From: Crotophaga sulcirostris
Taxonomy: Eukaryota; Chordata; Aves; Cuculiformes; Crotophagidae
DNA: 64,000 bases
Assembly (NCBI GenBank): GCA_013397455.1
Contig: VYZB01000077.1
Location: forward strand, 325,729-389,728
Direction: 5' to 3'
In this document: positions 1-10,578 of the stretch, piece after piece
Position numbering within the stretch: position 1 is the stretch's first letter
Layout of the letters: each line of letters begins with the position of its first letter
Notes under the pieces: model-generated
What the model saw: the letters and a program-made list of their open reading frames with translations, nothing else
What the model was told of the DNA's origin: nothing
Database searches by the model: none
Program-made: the position numbers and the translations under genes

Positions 1-2213
1 TTTATAATCTTGCCCAATTGCCTTAAGTAGTGTTTTTTTCTTCTGCAAAATGGTAAAAATTCAAGAATTGAAGTGCTTTTTAACTTGTTTGCAGAGTATT
101 TCCTCTGTTCTGCAATACAAGGAGTTTTTTTAGGAGAGTTAGGCTTTGTTTGCCTTAATTATCCCAGTGTGGTATGGAATATAAGATTGTGAAGTAGGCA
201 ATACATTTTGTAGCAATATAACTTACATAGTTGGGTGGAAAAGCAAACGAACTATGCAGAATGGAAAGCATCTTTCTACTGATTTAAATCTCTCCAGACT
301 AGTTGTGTCCTTTTACATCTACTTAACTATATCAGGTAAATTTAATGGCAATATAAGAACATGCTTGGTGAAATATTTAATTTTCATGTCCAACACTGAC
401 TTTACCTGCTTTTTTTGTGACTTAGTTCATTACAGTCTGTTACTTGTAAAGTTGTCAATAGTTATTATTAGGTACAATCTCTCACCAGCATAACTCTGCC
501 CATAATTGTAACTAATATTGACACTGATGTACAGACAAATGGGTGCTGTTTCTGGTGTAGCTTTGGTTGTGTTTAAAATGTGCTGCTGTAATCTGTGACT
601 GCAGTGAGAGGCACGGATGAGAATCCAAAGCACTTCAAGGTGGGTATGATGTTTGCATCGTACAACACCATCAATGAAAATAGCATCATGCCTGGACTTG
701 TTTGAAGGCCTTTTTACATAGTCAAAATGCTATCAGTAAAGCAAAGCCCAAACAAACAAACAAAAAGCAGGCTTATAAATAGGAATTAATTATTGCAGAA
801 TGTATTGGTGCTTTGGCCTGTAATTACACTTCGGCTTTCCCATACTTCTGAGCAAAGTAAATATGTTCTGATGAAATATTAAAGCTCAGTAATGCAAAAG
901 TGAGCCATTCCTAAGTATATTACTTTGTGCTTTGTAACAGAAAACTGATACGCCCTAATCTTCAGGCCGGTTCTTCTGATTCATCAAACTGTAGTTACAT
1001 TTGTCTTCATTGCTTGTAGTCATGAGATTTGAAGCCCTGATTGACCTGAATTATCTGTGTGTTCTTCTAAAATTCTATAATCTGTGTTTTACAGGAGTAA
1101 TCTGAACCTAAGTTTTTCTAAATCTGAAAAACACATAGGAAATATGAGAAATTCCCTGCTTTCAACACAGATGATGAACTTGCGTGTATTAGCTAACTGT
1201 GCCCATACACACAAACGCGTTTACACAGTAACTACGCATGCTCACCAAGATGGGCATGAATACACATAATAATTTCTGTAATTGTAAGGAAGCAGATGAC
1301 TATAGAGACAATTCTTACAGTTCTTTGTGTTGAAAATAAATGGAAAATTATGGAAGTAACTCAGAAAACCAGTCACGTTGTTAAAATCCAAAGCAAATAT
1401 GCAAATTAAAACCAGAGACTTAGGGCTTTTGTGTAGTTTTGAATACATGAACTAGAATAATGAAAAATGCGGTTTTTGAAAATGTATAATACAACTCCTA
1501 CTATAAAATAATTTACCAGTGTAAATTTTAAATTTCACTAGCATTATTAAAAGGGTAAATATTTTATTTAGATAAGGTGTTTAGGCACTGGTATACGAGA
1601 GCAATAGGACTAAATAATTATGGGGAAATACAATTCTACTTGCAAAGTGATCTGAATTTGGGTTAGTGGGTCAAAAAATGATGAACGGATTTTGATATCT
1701 TGGTGATGAGAGACCTAGATGTAAGCTTGTATTTGCAAAATCAGTATATCTTTTTGGTTGCTTTCACTTTGATGTGTTCTAAAAAGTGATAATTGCTAAA
1801 GGAGATGAGGACCTAGAACTTGCATGATGCTCTTACACTAACAGTAATTTGAAGTGATGGAACAAGTTGAATATGTGCTGACAAGCAGAAGTTCTGGTTG
1901 ACTTCATTTAGATTCTTGAAGTGACTGTGGGATTCATCAGGTTTAGGGAACTCACATTTTAGACATGAATCATGAAAGATAATGTGTTATGTGAGCCATT
2001 ACAATTCGGTGCTTGTGAGTCTTCAATGAGCATAAAAAATAAATGGTTTCCATTACCTGAGAAAACTTTGTATAACATTTACTCCTAAGTTTGTTGTATC
2101 TTGGTTTGTTCATGTCTTTCATTCTTTCTGCTACAGAAGGTGTTAATTTTTTTTAGTCACTTGTATGACATGCATTGTAGTAAAAATTCTACTTTCATTG
2201 TTGCAGTTCTGCA

Positions 2214-2299
2214 CCCGTAACTGGGGAGTTACGGGTCTGATTAGACTTAGCTTTAGCAACAGTCTGATTTTAGCAACAGTCTGATCAGACTTAGCTTTA
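2214..2299. repeat. Hairpin followed by 17-bp tandem repeat and flanking direct repeat
   Basis: Positions 2,214-2,221 (CCCGTAAC) and 2,228-2,235 (GTTACGGG) form a perfect 8-bp inverted repeat around a 6-base loop. A 17-bp unit, TTTAGCAACAGTCTGAT, then occurs twice back to back at 2,252-2,268 and 2,269-2,285. A 20-bp segment at 2,236-2,255 recurs at 2,280-2,299 with one difference. This looks like slippage or local duplication; I recognise no repeat family. Confidence 0.85.
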
Positions 2300-2600
2300 T
2301 TGATAATACTGAATTTTAGTCAAATATGATCTCAAACTCCTGGCTCTTGCTTTTCTAATAGCCTTTAGTTATTGGAAAAATATTATTAAAAAATGAAGTG
2401 ACCTATTCTTCCAGTATTAAGCTCTTAGAGGCTTTCATTCAGTTGAATGACTATGACTAATAATTAATGCATTTTCTGCTTTCTATTGGTATGTCATGAA
2501 CACTCTGTATTAGCTTAATTAGTCTTTGGACTTTAGTCTCCAAGTCATCTAAGCTCTTTAATATAAATTTTAAATATAAAGCTAAAAAGAAGCTTTATCA

Positions 2601-2790
2601 AACCCTGGAACAAATTGCTGGAAGAGGTTGTAAAATCTCCATTCTTGGAAATTTTTGAGAACTGAATTTAACAACCTGCAAACTCCAAAGTCTGATCTAG
2701 CTTTAAAATTGGTCCAGCTTTGAGGGGGCATGGAGGGTGGTGGAGCAGGTGACCCTCAAAGGTCCTTTCCAGCCAATTTTTCTATTTCTA
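2601..2790 (+). mobile_element. CR1 LINE 3' tail, decayed
   Basis: The stretch follows the end of CR1 ORF2 and its 3' UTR in order: a segment resembling the 'ctggaacaggttgcccagrgaggttgt' block near 2,605-2,630, then a block like 'ttcaaggccaggttgga', and finally the 'aggtccyttccagcc' ending at about 2,758-2,775. Many substitutions and small indels suggest an old insertion. CR1 is the dominant LINE of bird genomes and inserts mostly as 5'-truncated copies like this one. The 5' border is approximate. Confidence 0.7.
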
Positions 2791-5103
2791 ATGTATTGAT
2801 TAAAAGCAGGCTCCTGCTTCTATAGTTCTGTCAGTCTCTTCCTTTATAAATTCATCACTGTGCCTTTTATTTGGGGATTATTTTGTTTTATTTTGTTGCA
2901 CCAGTGTGTATTGAGGGGTGGAAACTAATTTCTTGATGACTTTTTAAAAAAATTTTACAATTTTAGTGATAAAATTTATTAGTAAGTTGGTTTTTTTTTT
3001 GCAAGTTAGCTTGGAAGTGCCAGTTTATTTTTTTCTGAATCTGAGGATAAAAATGACAAGGCTGAGTGTCTTCGAGACCTGTACTGGTGTACACAGACCA
3101 AATGGAAGTAATCTGTACCCTTTCCTCCAGTTTGGCATTTGTTCCAACATTTCGGCATTAGTGTGGCTTTTTTATCTTCCTCTTGTTTTCAAACTGCATG
3201 CTCAATTAATCACTCATATTAACAATTTACGTACTGAAACTAGATTGTTGGGCAAGTCATGACACTCCTACTATGCAATAATGGAGTAACTTTTATAGAC
3301 ATCATCATGATTTAACATTTGAACGAGCTATGCTTATGCAAAAACTTGTAGGAGCCTAATGAAAACGTATTTGCATTATTATCCATTGCCAATTTTTATC
3401 GGAAGAATGCATAAGAAATTGTGTTATATTGTGTACTTCTGAGCTCAGTTCTTAAATGAAATTAAATAAGGGCTAAGGAATCTCAGAAACAGAAAACTAA
3501 ACGATGGAGGAATAAGAAGGAGGAATAAGGGAGGATGACAAGCTACCACGGCTGAATACAGGGTATGTATAAAACTGTCTTAGCAAATGCTGACTTCCCA
3601 AAGTATGTTTAAACTAGTTAAAAATGTCATATTAGTGTTCTGTTAGTATGAATAAAACCTTGCTATCACCTAGATACTGATAATAGTCCTGTCAGTAAGT
3701 GCCATTACATGTATTTGGTGTGTAAATTATTGACCATAATACACAAACTCACTACCAAAATCCACCTGGAGGATGTGTTATTGGAGTGTGACTACACCAG
3801 CAGGGCTTGGGAACCTTGTCAGGCTACATCTTATTCTTTCTTGCTTTCAGCTGTCATCTTGATCCACAGCTTGGTTTTGAGTCCTGGTTTAAAAAAAATC
3901 CTCATGGAATAATGTAAACAGATACTGGATGAAATATGAACTCTGGATTCATTCTGATCCTCAGTAAATGCCTGTTGGTTTTTAAATTACATTTACTATG
4001 TCTGATGTACTTAATCGGATAGCTATCGGAGTTAAATTATTAAAATCTGGTTGCCTAGTAAAAAGATGCAGGCAACTTTCCCCCCAAAACCTACTGATTT
4101 TGTTTCTAAGCCTGTGGAGTTTTCTTAGTGCAGTCTTGCAAAACAGGAAGGAAATTCATTGCTTCAAGTTCTGATGATTCTACCTGGTTTTGTTGTGGAT
4201 TTAAAAAATTCTGATTTGTCTTAATTGGCAGATAATTACTTGAGCTGATGGAGAAAGCAAATTTTTGCAAACTAAATTGGGTGGATTGTGGATCAAACTT
4301 TTGATTAGTTTGAGATGAAGAATTTGAATACTACCTTTTTAGTGCTAAAGATGGTCAGAAGTAGATTTGACACCCCCTCCCTTCTATTCTTCTGTTTCCA
4401 ATTTAAAGGAAGACTTGATATCCAAGACAGTATTCAGCCTTTAATCTCAATTTTGCACATACCCTTTGTTTCTTTTTTATTCCTTCTGTCGGGCGCATGC
4501 AAAAACCTGAAAGATGGCACCAAGGTCAATGCTTTACGATGGCAGAACCATAGGACTGCTGGAATAGGCAGTGGAAACAGGGCTGTCCAAAAAATACCCC
4601 AGGTGAGCCATGGCTTGATCTAGCTGGGCCCTGGCAATATGTAAAGAGGGACGTTCTGCAGCCACCCTAGGATCCTGTAGTGCTGCTGCCCTGTCTGTCT
4701 GGAGAAGGAGGAGGATTGAGTGATGTGCAGTCTGAGCCTCCATGGCGTCAGCGCCTGGGCCCTGCTCCTGCTGCCTCCCTCCAGGAAGCTGTAGGGCAGT
4801 GCCCAGCGACTCCCATCAGCCGTTCTCCTCTTCGCCATCCTGGTAGGTCAAGTCTAATTCTGCACAGGAGAGGAAATTTTGACGTAAGTAATGGATAGGA
4901 GTTTTTGCCTTCCTCTGCAAACTTATGTCTTGGAGGGGAAAGGAGCTGCAACACAGAGAGAGGAGTAGCATCAGATGGGTAGGGGGGAAATATGAAGCCG
5001 ATTCACTGCTGTACGGTATTCTGTTTGCTCACCTCTCCCTCTGTTATTGCAAGCCATTATTTAATTCTTTCCTCCTTAATTTTTTTTAGAAAGGGGCAGC
5101 CAC

Positions 5104-5370
5104 TAGAATCCTAGAATGGTTTGGGTTGGAAGGGACCTTAAAGCCTGTGCAGTCCCACGCCCCTGTCTTAGGCAGGGACCCCTCCCACCAGCCCGGGCTG
5201 CTCCAGGCCCCATCCAGCCTGGCCCTGAACACCTCCAGGGAGGGGGCACCCACAGCTTCCCTGGGCAACCTGTGCCAGGGCCTCACCACCCTCAGCGTGA
5301 GGAGTTTCCTCTTAGCGTCTAATCGAAATCTGCCCCCTTCCAATGTAAAGCCGCTAGGGGTCAGGTCCCT
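5104..5370 (-). mobile_element. CR1 LINE 3' tail, reverse orientation, next to the CpG island
   Basis: Read on the + strand, it opens with the complement of the CR1 end (a 'ctagaatggtttgggttggaagggacctt' block) and runs through the reverse complements of the 'gcaacctggtctag', 'ggatggggcctgg' and 'gttgcccagggaagctgtgg' blocks to the ORF2 C-terminal codons. The minus-strand frame still reads a CR1-type C-terminus with motifs such as WHRLPREAVGAPSLEVFRARLD. It is GC-rich and less decayed than the copy at 2.6 kb. It ends about 100 bp before the CpG island, so it may lie within the upstream promoter flank. Confidence 0.93.
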
Positions 5371-5464
5371 GTACATATGAGGAACAGAGAGTTAAAATCT
5401 TGCCAGGCTGCTTTGCAGCATGAAGCAGCCCCCTTGCTGCTCTGCCTCTTGCTCTGCTTGCAGC

Positions 5465-6850
5465 CCCCAGCGCCTCGCTCAGGGCAGGGCAACGGGAGCC
5501 CGGGCACCGCGGGCCCCGCCGGGGCGGAGGGCGCCGCTCCCCGCGCCGCCGCNNNNNNNNNNNNNNNNNNNNNNNNNNNNNNNNNNNNNNNNNNNNNNNN
5601 NNNNNNNNNNNNNNNNNNNNNNNNNNNNNNNNNNNNNNNNNNNNNNNNNNNNNNNNNNNNNNNNNNNNNNNNNNNNNNNNNNNNNNNNNNNNNNNNNNNN
5701 NNNNNNNNNNNNNNNNNNNNNNNNNNNNNNNNNNNNNNNNNNNNNNNNNNNNNNNNNNNNNNNNNNNNNNNNNNNNNNNNNNNNNNNNNNNNNNNNNNNN
5801 NNNNNNNNNNNNNNNNNNNNNNNNNNNNNNNNNNNNNNNNNNNNNNNNNNNNNNNNNNNNNNNNNNNNNNNNNNNNNNNNNNNNNNNNNNNNNNNNNNNN
5901 NNNNNNNNNNNNNNNNNNNNNNNNNNNNNNNNNNNNNNNNNNNNNNNNNNNNNNNNNNNNNNNNNNNNNNNNNNNNNNNNNNNNNNNNNNNNNNNNNNNN
6001 NNNNNNNNNNNNNNNNNNNNNNNNNNNNNNNNNNNNNNNNNNNNNNNNNNNNNNNNNNNNNNNNNNNNNNNNNNNNNNNNNNNNNNNNNNNNNNNNNNNN
6101 NNNNNNNNNNNNNNNNNNNNNNNNNNNNNNNNNNNNNNNNNNNNNNNNNNNNNNNNNNNNNNNNNNNNNNNNNNNNNNNNNNNNNNNNNNNNNNNNNNNN
6201 NNNNNNNNNNNNNNNNNNNNNNNNNNNNNNNNNNNNNNNNNNTGGGCAGTGGCGCCGGGCTCGCCCGGCCTCGGAGCTCGGGAGGGAGTCGGGCGCGACA
6301 TGAACTTGCCCCTCGTCCTGCGGCCCGGCTCGGCCCCGCGTGCCCTCCTCGGGCGCTCCGGTGGGCGGCGGGGCCGGCGGCCTCGGGCATCGCTCGCCCG
6401 GGCAGGGGCGGGGACGCCTCAGGGTGCCCCCCCTCCGTGCGAAAATGCCCCTGGCTTCGCGCTGCCCCCAAACTTCGGGCAGGGCCTGAAACTTCGCCAG
6501 CAGCGATACCGAAAATGCCGGCAAACGTCGCGTGTCGGCAGGACCGGGCTCTCCCGCTCGCAAAATGGATGTCGGTGCCTGCTCCCCGGAGCGCGGCCTC
6601 CACCCGCCGCGGGGGCGCCGGGGCTGTCACCGGTGCGAGCCGGGGGGACGCTGCTGCCCCGCGGCTCAGGGCGGCCGCCGTCTTCCTGGTGCTCCGGTCT
6701 CTTTGGTGGCAGAAAGTTCGCCCTGGTCGCAGGGAGGCCTGGAAGCCACGGCCATGCCCTGCTGGGAGCGCGTGGGCAGCTCGGGGCACGCTGGGAGGGT
6801 GAATCCTGCTCGGGGTCGCACCCGCCAGGCCGGTGGTTCCCCAGCGATGA
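5465..6850 (+). promoter_or_regulatory. STAU2: CpG island, probable STAU2 promoter and non-coding first exon
   Basis: The sequence on both sides of the 690-bp gap (about 5,465-5,552 and 6,243-6,850) is very rich in G, C and CpG, in sharp contrast to the AT-rich surroundings. It has no TATA box that I can see. It lies about 17 kb upstream of the first coding exon and is the only island in the window, as expected for a broadly expressed gene whose first exon is 5' UTR. I cannot place the transcription start or the exon 1 donor; either may be in the gap. The long open frames across this island are an artefact of high GC and N-runs and are not coding. Assignment to STAU2 is by position only. Confidence 0.7.
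5553..6242. other. Assembly gap, 690 N
   Basis: This is a continuous run of N within the CpG island. Extreme GC content is a common cause of such gaps. The true length is unknown, and promoter elements or exon 1 may be hidden. Confidence 1.
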
Positions 6851-9800
6851 ATTTCCTAATGGGGCATCTGCCCGGTGTTGCCTTTCGGCCGCCAGGCTGT
6901 GTCTGTGGGATACCAAGGTGTAAGCTGCTTGGGCCGTGCTTGGAATGCTCCCCCTGCAGCTACCATGGGAGTAAAAAAAAAAAAGTTTATGTTGCCCAGA
7001 AGAGTAGATGAAGTGTTGCTGCTGTAACCCCTCTCTTTACATGAAGTACTGTCTGGAGCAGTACTGAGCAGTGTGCATGAATAACCACAGCGTTGCAATG
7101 CACAAGTGAAACTATTTGTTCTGGTGTAATTAGGTGCAGTTCCATTACACTATTGTAAGTGAGCTTTATGTTACTACATCTTACTTATGTTTCTACTGGC
7201 ATCAGGCTTCACAGGAGTAAGGACTTCCTGAGATGTAACTTCCAGGTTAGGAATCTACACCAGCGTAGTAACATTAAGGTATTAAAACCATTTACTAAAT
7301 ATAGGGAGGTTCTGTACAGGCTTTGTTGTGACACTGCTGTCTATATAAACAGTGCCAGCCTGACAGATTTCTGAATGAAATCTTTTTTCTAGAAAGCCAA
7401 CAGCACTGTAAGTTTTCCAGTACTGATTCCAGCCGCTGAACCTTAGCTTTGCCCTAGAAAAACTCTTGGAGAGAGAGATTTCTGCTCTTGCCTGTCTTTG
7501 CTAAGACTCCTGTTGCTAACAGCTAGGAACATGATGGAGACTGGCTGCTTGTTTATGGGTTTTGAGAGGAAGGAGCAATTCAGATTTTCTGTGCCTTGCA
7601 TAGAACTTTTCAGTGATGTCGCTTGACTTTAGCAGAAGTCATCCAGCTTGGGTTCAGTTCAGGCTGTCTGTAAGTCTGGAGGCCAAAGTCCTTTTGCCAG
7701 CTTAAGATACCTCATACCCCAAGAATTATGTCATAATAATAATAAATTTGAATAATCCTATATCCTGCATTGTGAGAGTAATTTGTGAGGGAACTTCCTA
7801 ATTTTACTTGGAGGAAAACGCTCTCAGAAGTGTTTTAATGACTTAACGAAAATAAGCACTTAACTCAATCAAACTCCTTTCTTGGGGGTAAACGTTGGGT
7901 TTGATTTTGCTACACAGGTTTATAAACGTAACTCAGCCATAATCCTGGTTTACATTGGTGTGAACATGGAAAGTGAATTGAATGCTAGATGTGTTTTATT
8001 TGTAAAGTGTCGAGAAAAGTGACCTTGGGAAGGTTAGGCAACAGGCCATAGTGAAGCAGATCCTCTGATTCCAAGACTGCTTCTCCAACCATTAGGAAAG
8101 CTGCACCTGTCATGCTCTATCTAGACAGTTTGTTTTGACCTGCTCAAAATACATGGCTATTGATTTGTCAGTCTCAGAAAAGACTGAAAAAACTCTCACC
8201 AATTATGCCCAGTCCTTCAGCCCAAAATACAACTTCTTATAATATCATACCATTGGATACTGGGCCTTAGAAAACATGCAAGTCTCAGTGCCAATTTTTT
8301 TTTTGTATCTACTTCGTAAATAACATGTATAAACTTGCACAGATTTTCTTGCATTGAAGAGTAAAGTTATCTACTTCTTCACGTGGGTGACGCTGATATG
8401 GTGGAGAAGGATCTAACTCTGCAACTTTTCAGGATAACTCTTAACAACATAGCTTCTGTTAATAAGATACTAAAGCTTCACATTTCCTTCCCCTGCTTAC
8501 ATTGGTTTCCAGTCGGCAACAGCAAGATCTGTAAGATAAGACTCAGGCCTGTCTTTTGCCAGAACCCATTATTTTGCATTTCTACTCTTTGGGTCATGCA
8601 TAGCCTGTATTTTTCACAATAGTTCTTGATTTTTCTCTCTCTTTAAAAAAGAGAAACAAAAGCAGAGAATGGCTGTCTTAAAGCTGCTGTGAGTTCTGAT
8701 GTCAAAATCCACGTGGAAAACCAGGAGTCTCTGCCACCCCTTTCTGCCTTCATGCTTCTCAGCTACTCCTGTTGCTGGTTTCACTGCATTAACACTCACA
8801 AATACACTCATGTAAGGGTTGAGCTGCTGGAGGCCCTACCTGGGGTTTTCACCCCACCACCCCTCTTTCCTCTGCTTGCTCTTCACTAATATGTACCAGC
8901 AGGTCAGAAGGACGAGGCAGGGGGTTCCACTTGATTGAGTGGCATATAAAGCACCAGGCTAGGGTGCTGTGAAGGCAGGTCAGGGAATGGGGCTGGCAGT
9001 TTAGCTAAGGGGGCAGAGGATATATGGTACAAGGAGGGGGGAGTAGAGTTGGTGGAAGCACATGACAAACTCCAAAAAGAGAGGAAATGGAACCTGTGTA
9101 TAGTCTATGTATATATAAATACATTAAAAGTCAAGGGCTCTGTGTTTAGGCAGTCTGCTCATTGTCAGCGACCAGTCATGATCAGCGTTATCCAAATATG
9201 TTTGCATTAAAGGATCAAAAATTCAGTTAAAATCTGAAAGATGTCTTGTCAGGTGTTGTTCTGGAAACTATTTAGAATAAAAAATTGCTTGTCACAACTC
9301 CTAATCTAAAAATGAATTTTGAAAAACCATCTGTGGTAGTGTAATACTGAAGTCACATGCATGTCTGTAGCTGTTCAAGTTTGTTCATACTTCATCTCAG
9401 CAGCAACTGTTTTGTGTTGGTTTTTTTTTTTGAGCTGTTAGTATTTGGAAAGTTTCCCGGTAGTGAAATCTGCACTCCAGGGTCACAATGTGCTCACCTG
9501 TGCTCTAGTGTGTCTTTTCTTTTGGTTTAGTCAAGTATGCTTCCATATAGTACAACACTAATATGTTACAAATTTATTGATACTTAACCAAATAAAATTA
9601 AACTATATTTTTTATTTTCCTGGTAAATAACACTATTTTTGCACGCTAAATTATTAAATTTTGTGACTCCAGTATATTTCTGCATCCCCATAATCTTCTC
9701 ATTTACTCACCATTAAAATGTTGGGGGGGCATCTATTTAGACTAATTAGAAATCAGTGTTTGAGCACAGATTGCTGTTGGTGTTTGGGGAGGTCCCCAGT

Positions 9801-10552
9801 GATAGCCAGTGGCTAAAAATTACGGTGAGTATGGGTTAACCTACTGTCCTTAGTTCCTGGGAAAAGACAGCTTGCTAAGCTGTTTAACCATATGCTCAAA
9901 GGCTACATTTACAGTCTCGTCTTCTTCTGAAAACTTCCAAAGGACCTTACCGGCAGTGGTCACGCTTCCAGTTTCGCTACTTGCCAGCTTTGAGGAGACT
10001 GTTTGCCTCTAGGCTTAAGGAAATGTTTTTGAGCTTAGGAGATCAGATTTTCTAGGGAAGTTTCTTGTAATGGAAATGGTCACCTATTGGAACAAGAAGA
10101 GTTCTTTAAGAGGGAGGAACTTTTTCTATTGTGTTTGCTATTCCTAGTTTCTTATTTTTGGCAGCTGTTATGTATGTGTAGTTTCTTGTTTCTTATACAA
10201 TAAACCCAGTTAAAAAAAGTAGTGTTGTACAGGTATAAAGAAATTTCAATATACTAACATGCAGATTGATAGCAGTAACTGAAGTTGTCTGGATAAGTAA
10301 GGGACAGAGAACTTCTTCCCTGTCTCCCAGACCACACTTCCATACAACTGATAAATTGTAAAAGTAAGACATCAGGATATGCTGCTCCCAAGGTGAAAGT
10401 GCAGAGCTGATACAGAGCAATGTTGGGTTGCTTTGTAGCATATCCATATAAATAAAGAAATGGAATAATAAAATCTTTAGGAGCTTTGGCTTTGTTAGAC
10501 AGGATAAGAACAAGAAATAACCTAAAATAGCTTGTTAAAAAGTCATGTGTTC

Positions 10553-10578
10553 TTGTTTGTTTGTTTGTTTGTTTGTTT
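10553..10578. repeat. (TTTG)n microsatellite
   Basis: About six uninterrupted TTTG units, likely length-variable between individuals. Confidence 0.95.

Larger units (their letters stand above)
1..5100. other. AT-rich intergenic or upstream region without a recognisable gene
   Basis: I see no exon with recognisable protein similarity here. Open frames on both strands are short, AT-driven and lack flanking splice signals of a common model. The stretch contains one decayed CR1 tail (about 2,601-2,790), a small hairpin plus 17-bp tandem repeat (2,214-2,299), and a somewhat more GC-rich segment from about 4,480 to 4,960. That segment includes a donor-like CAG|GTGAGC at 4,600-4,608. In mammals UBE2W lies upstream of STAU2 in the same orientation, so this could be the intergenic space between the two; nothing in the sequence proves that. 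Confidence 0.55.

Noticed and set aside
5354..6923. Several open frames of 160-460 codons on both strands across the CpG island
   Set aside because: Most span the N-run, they occupy all frames of GC-rich DNA at once, and they carry no recognisable domain.
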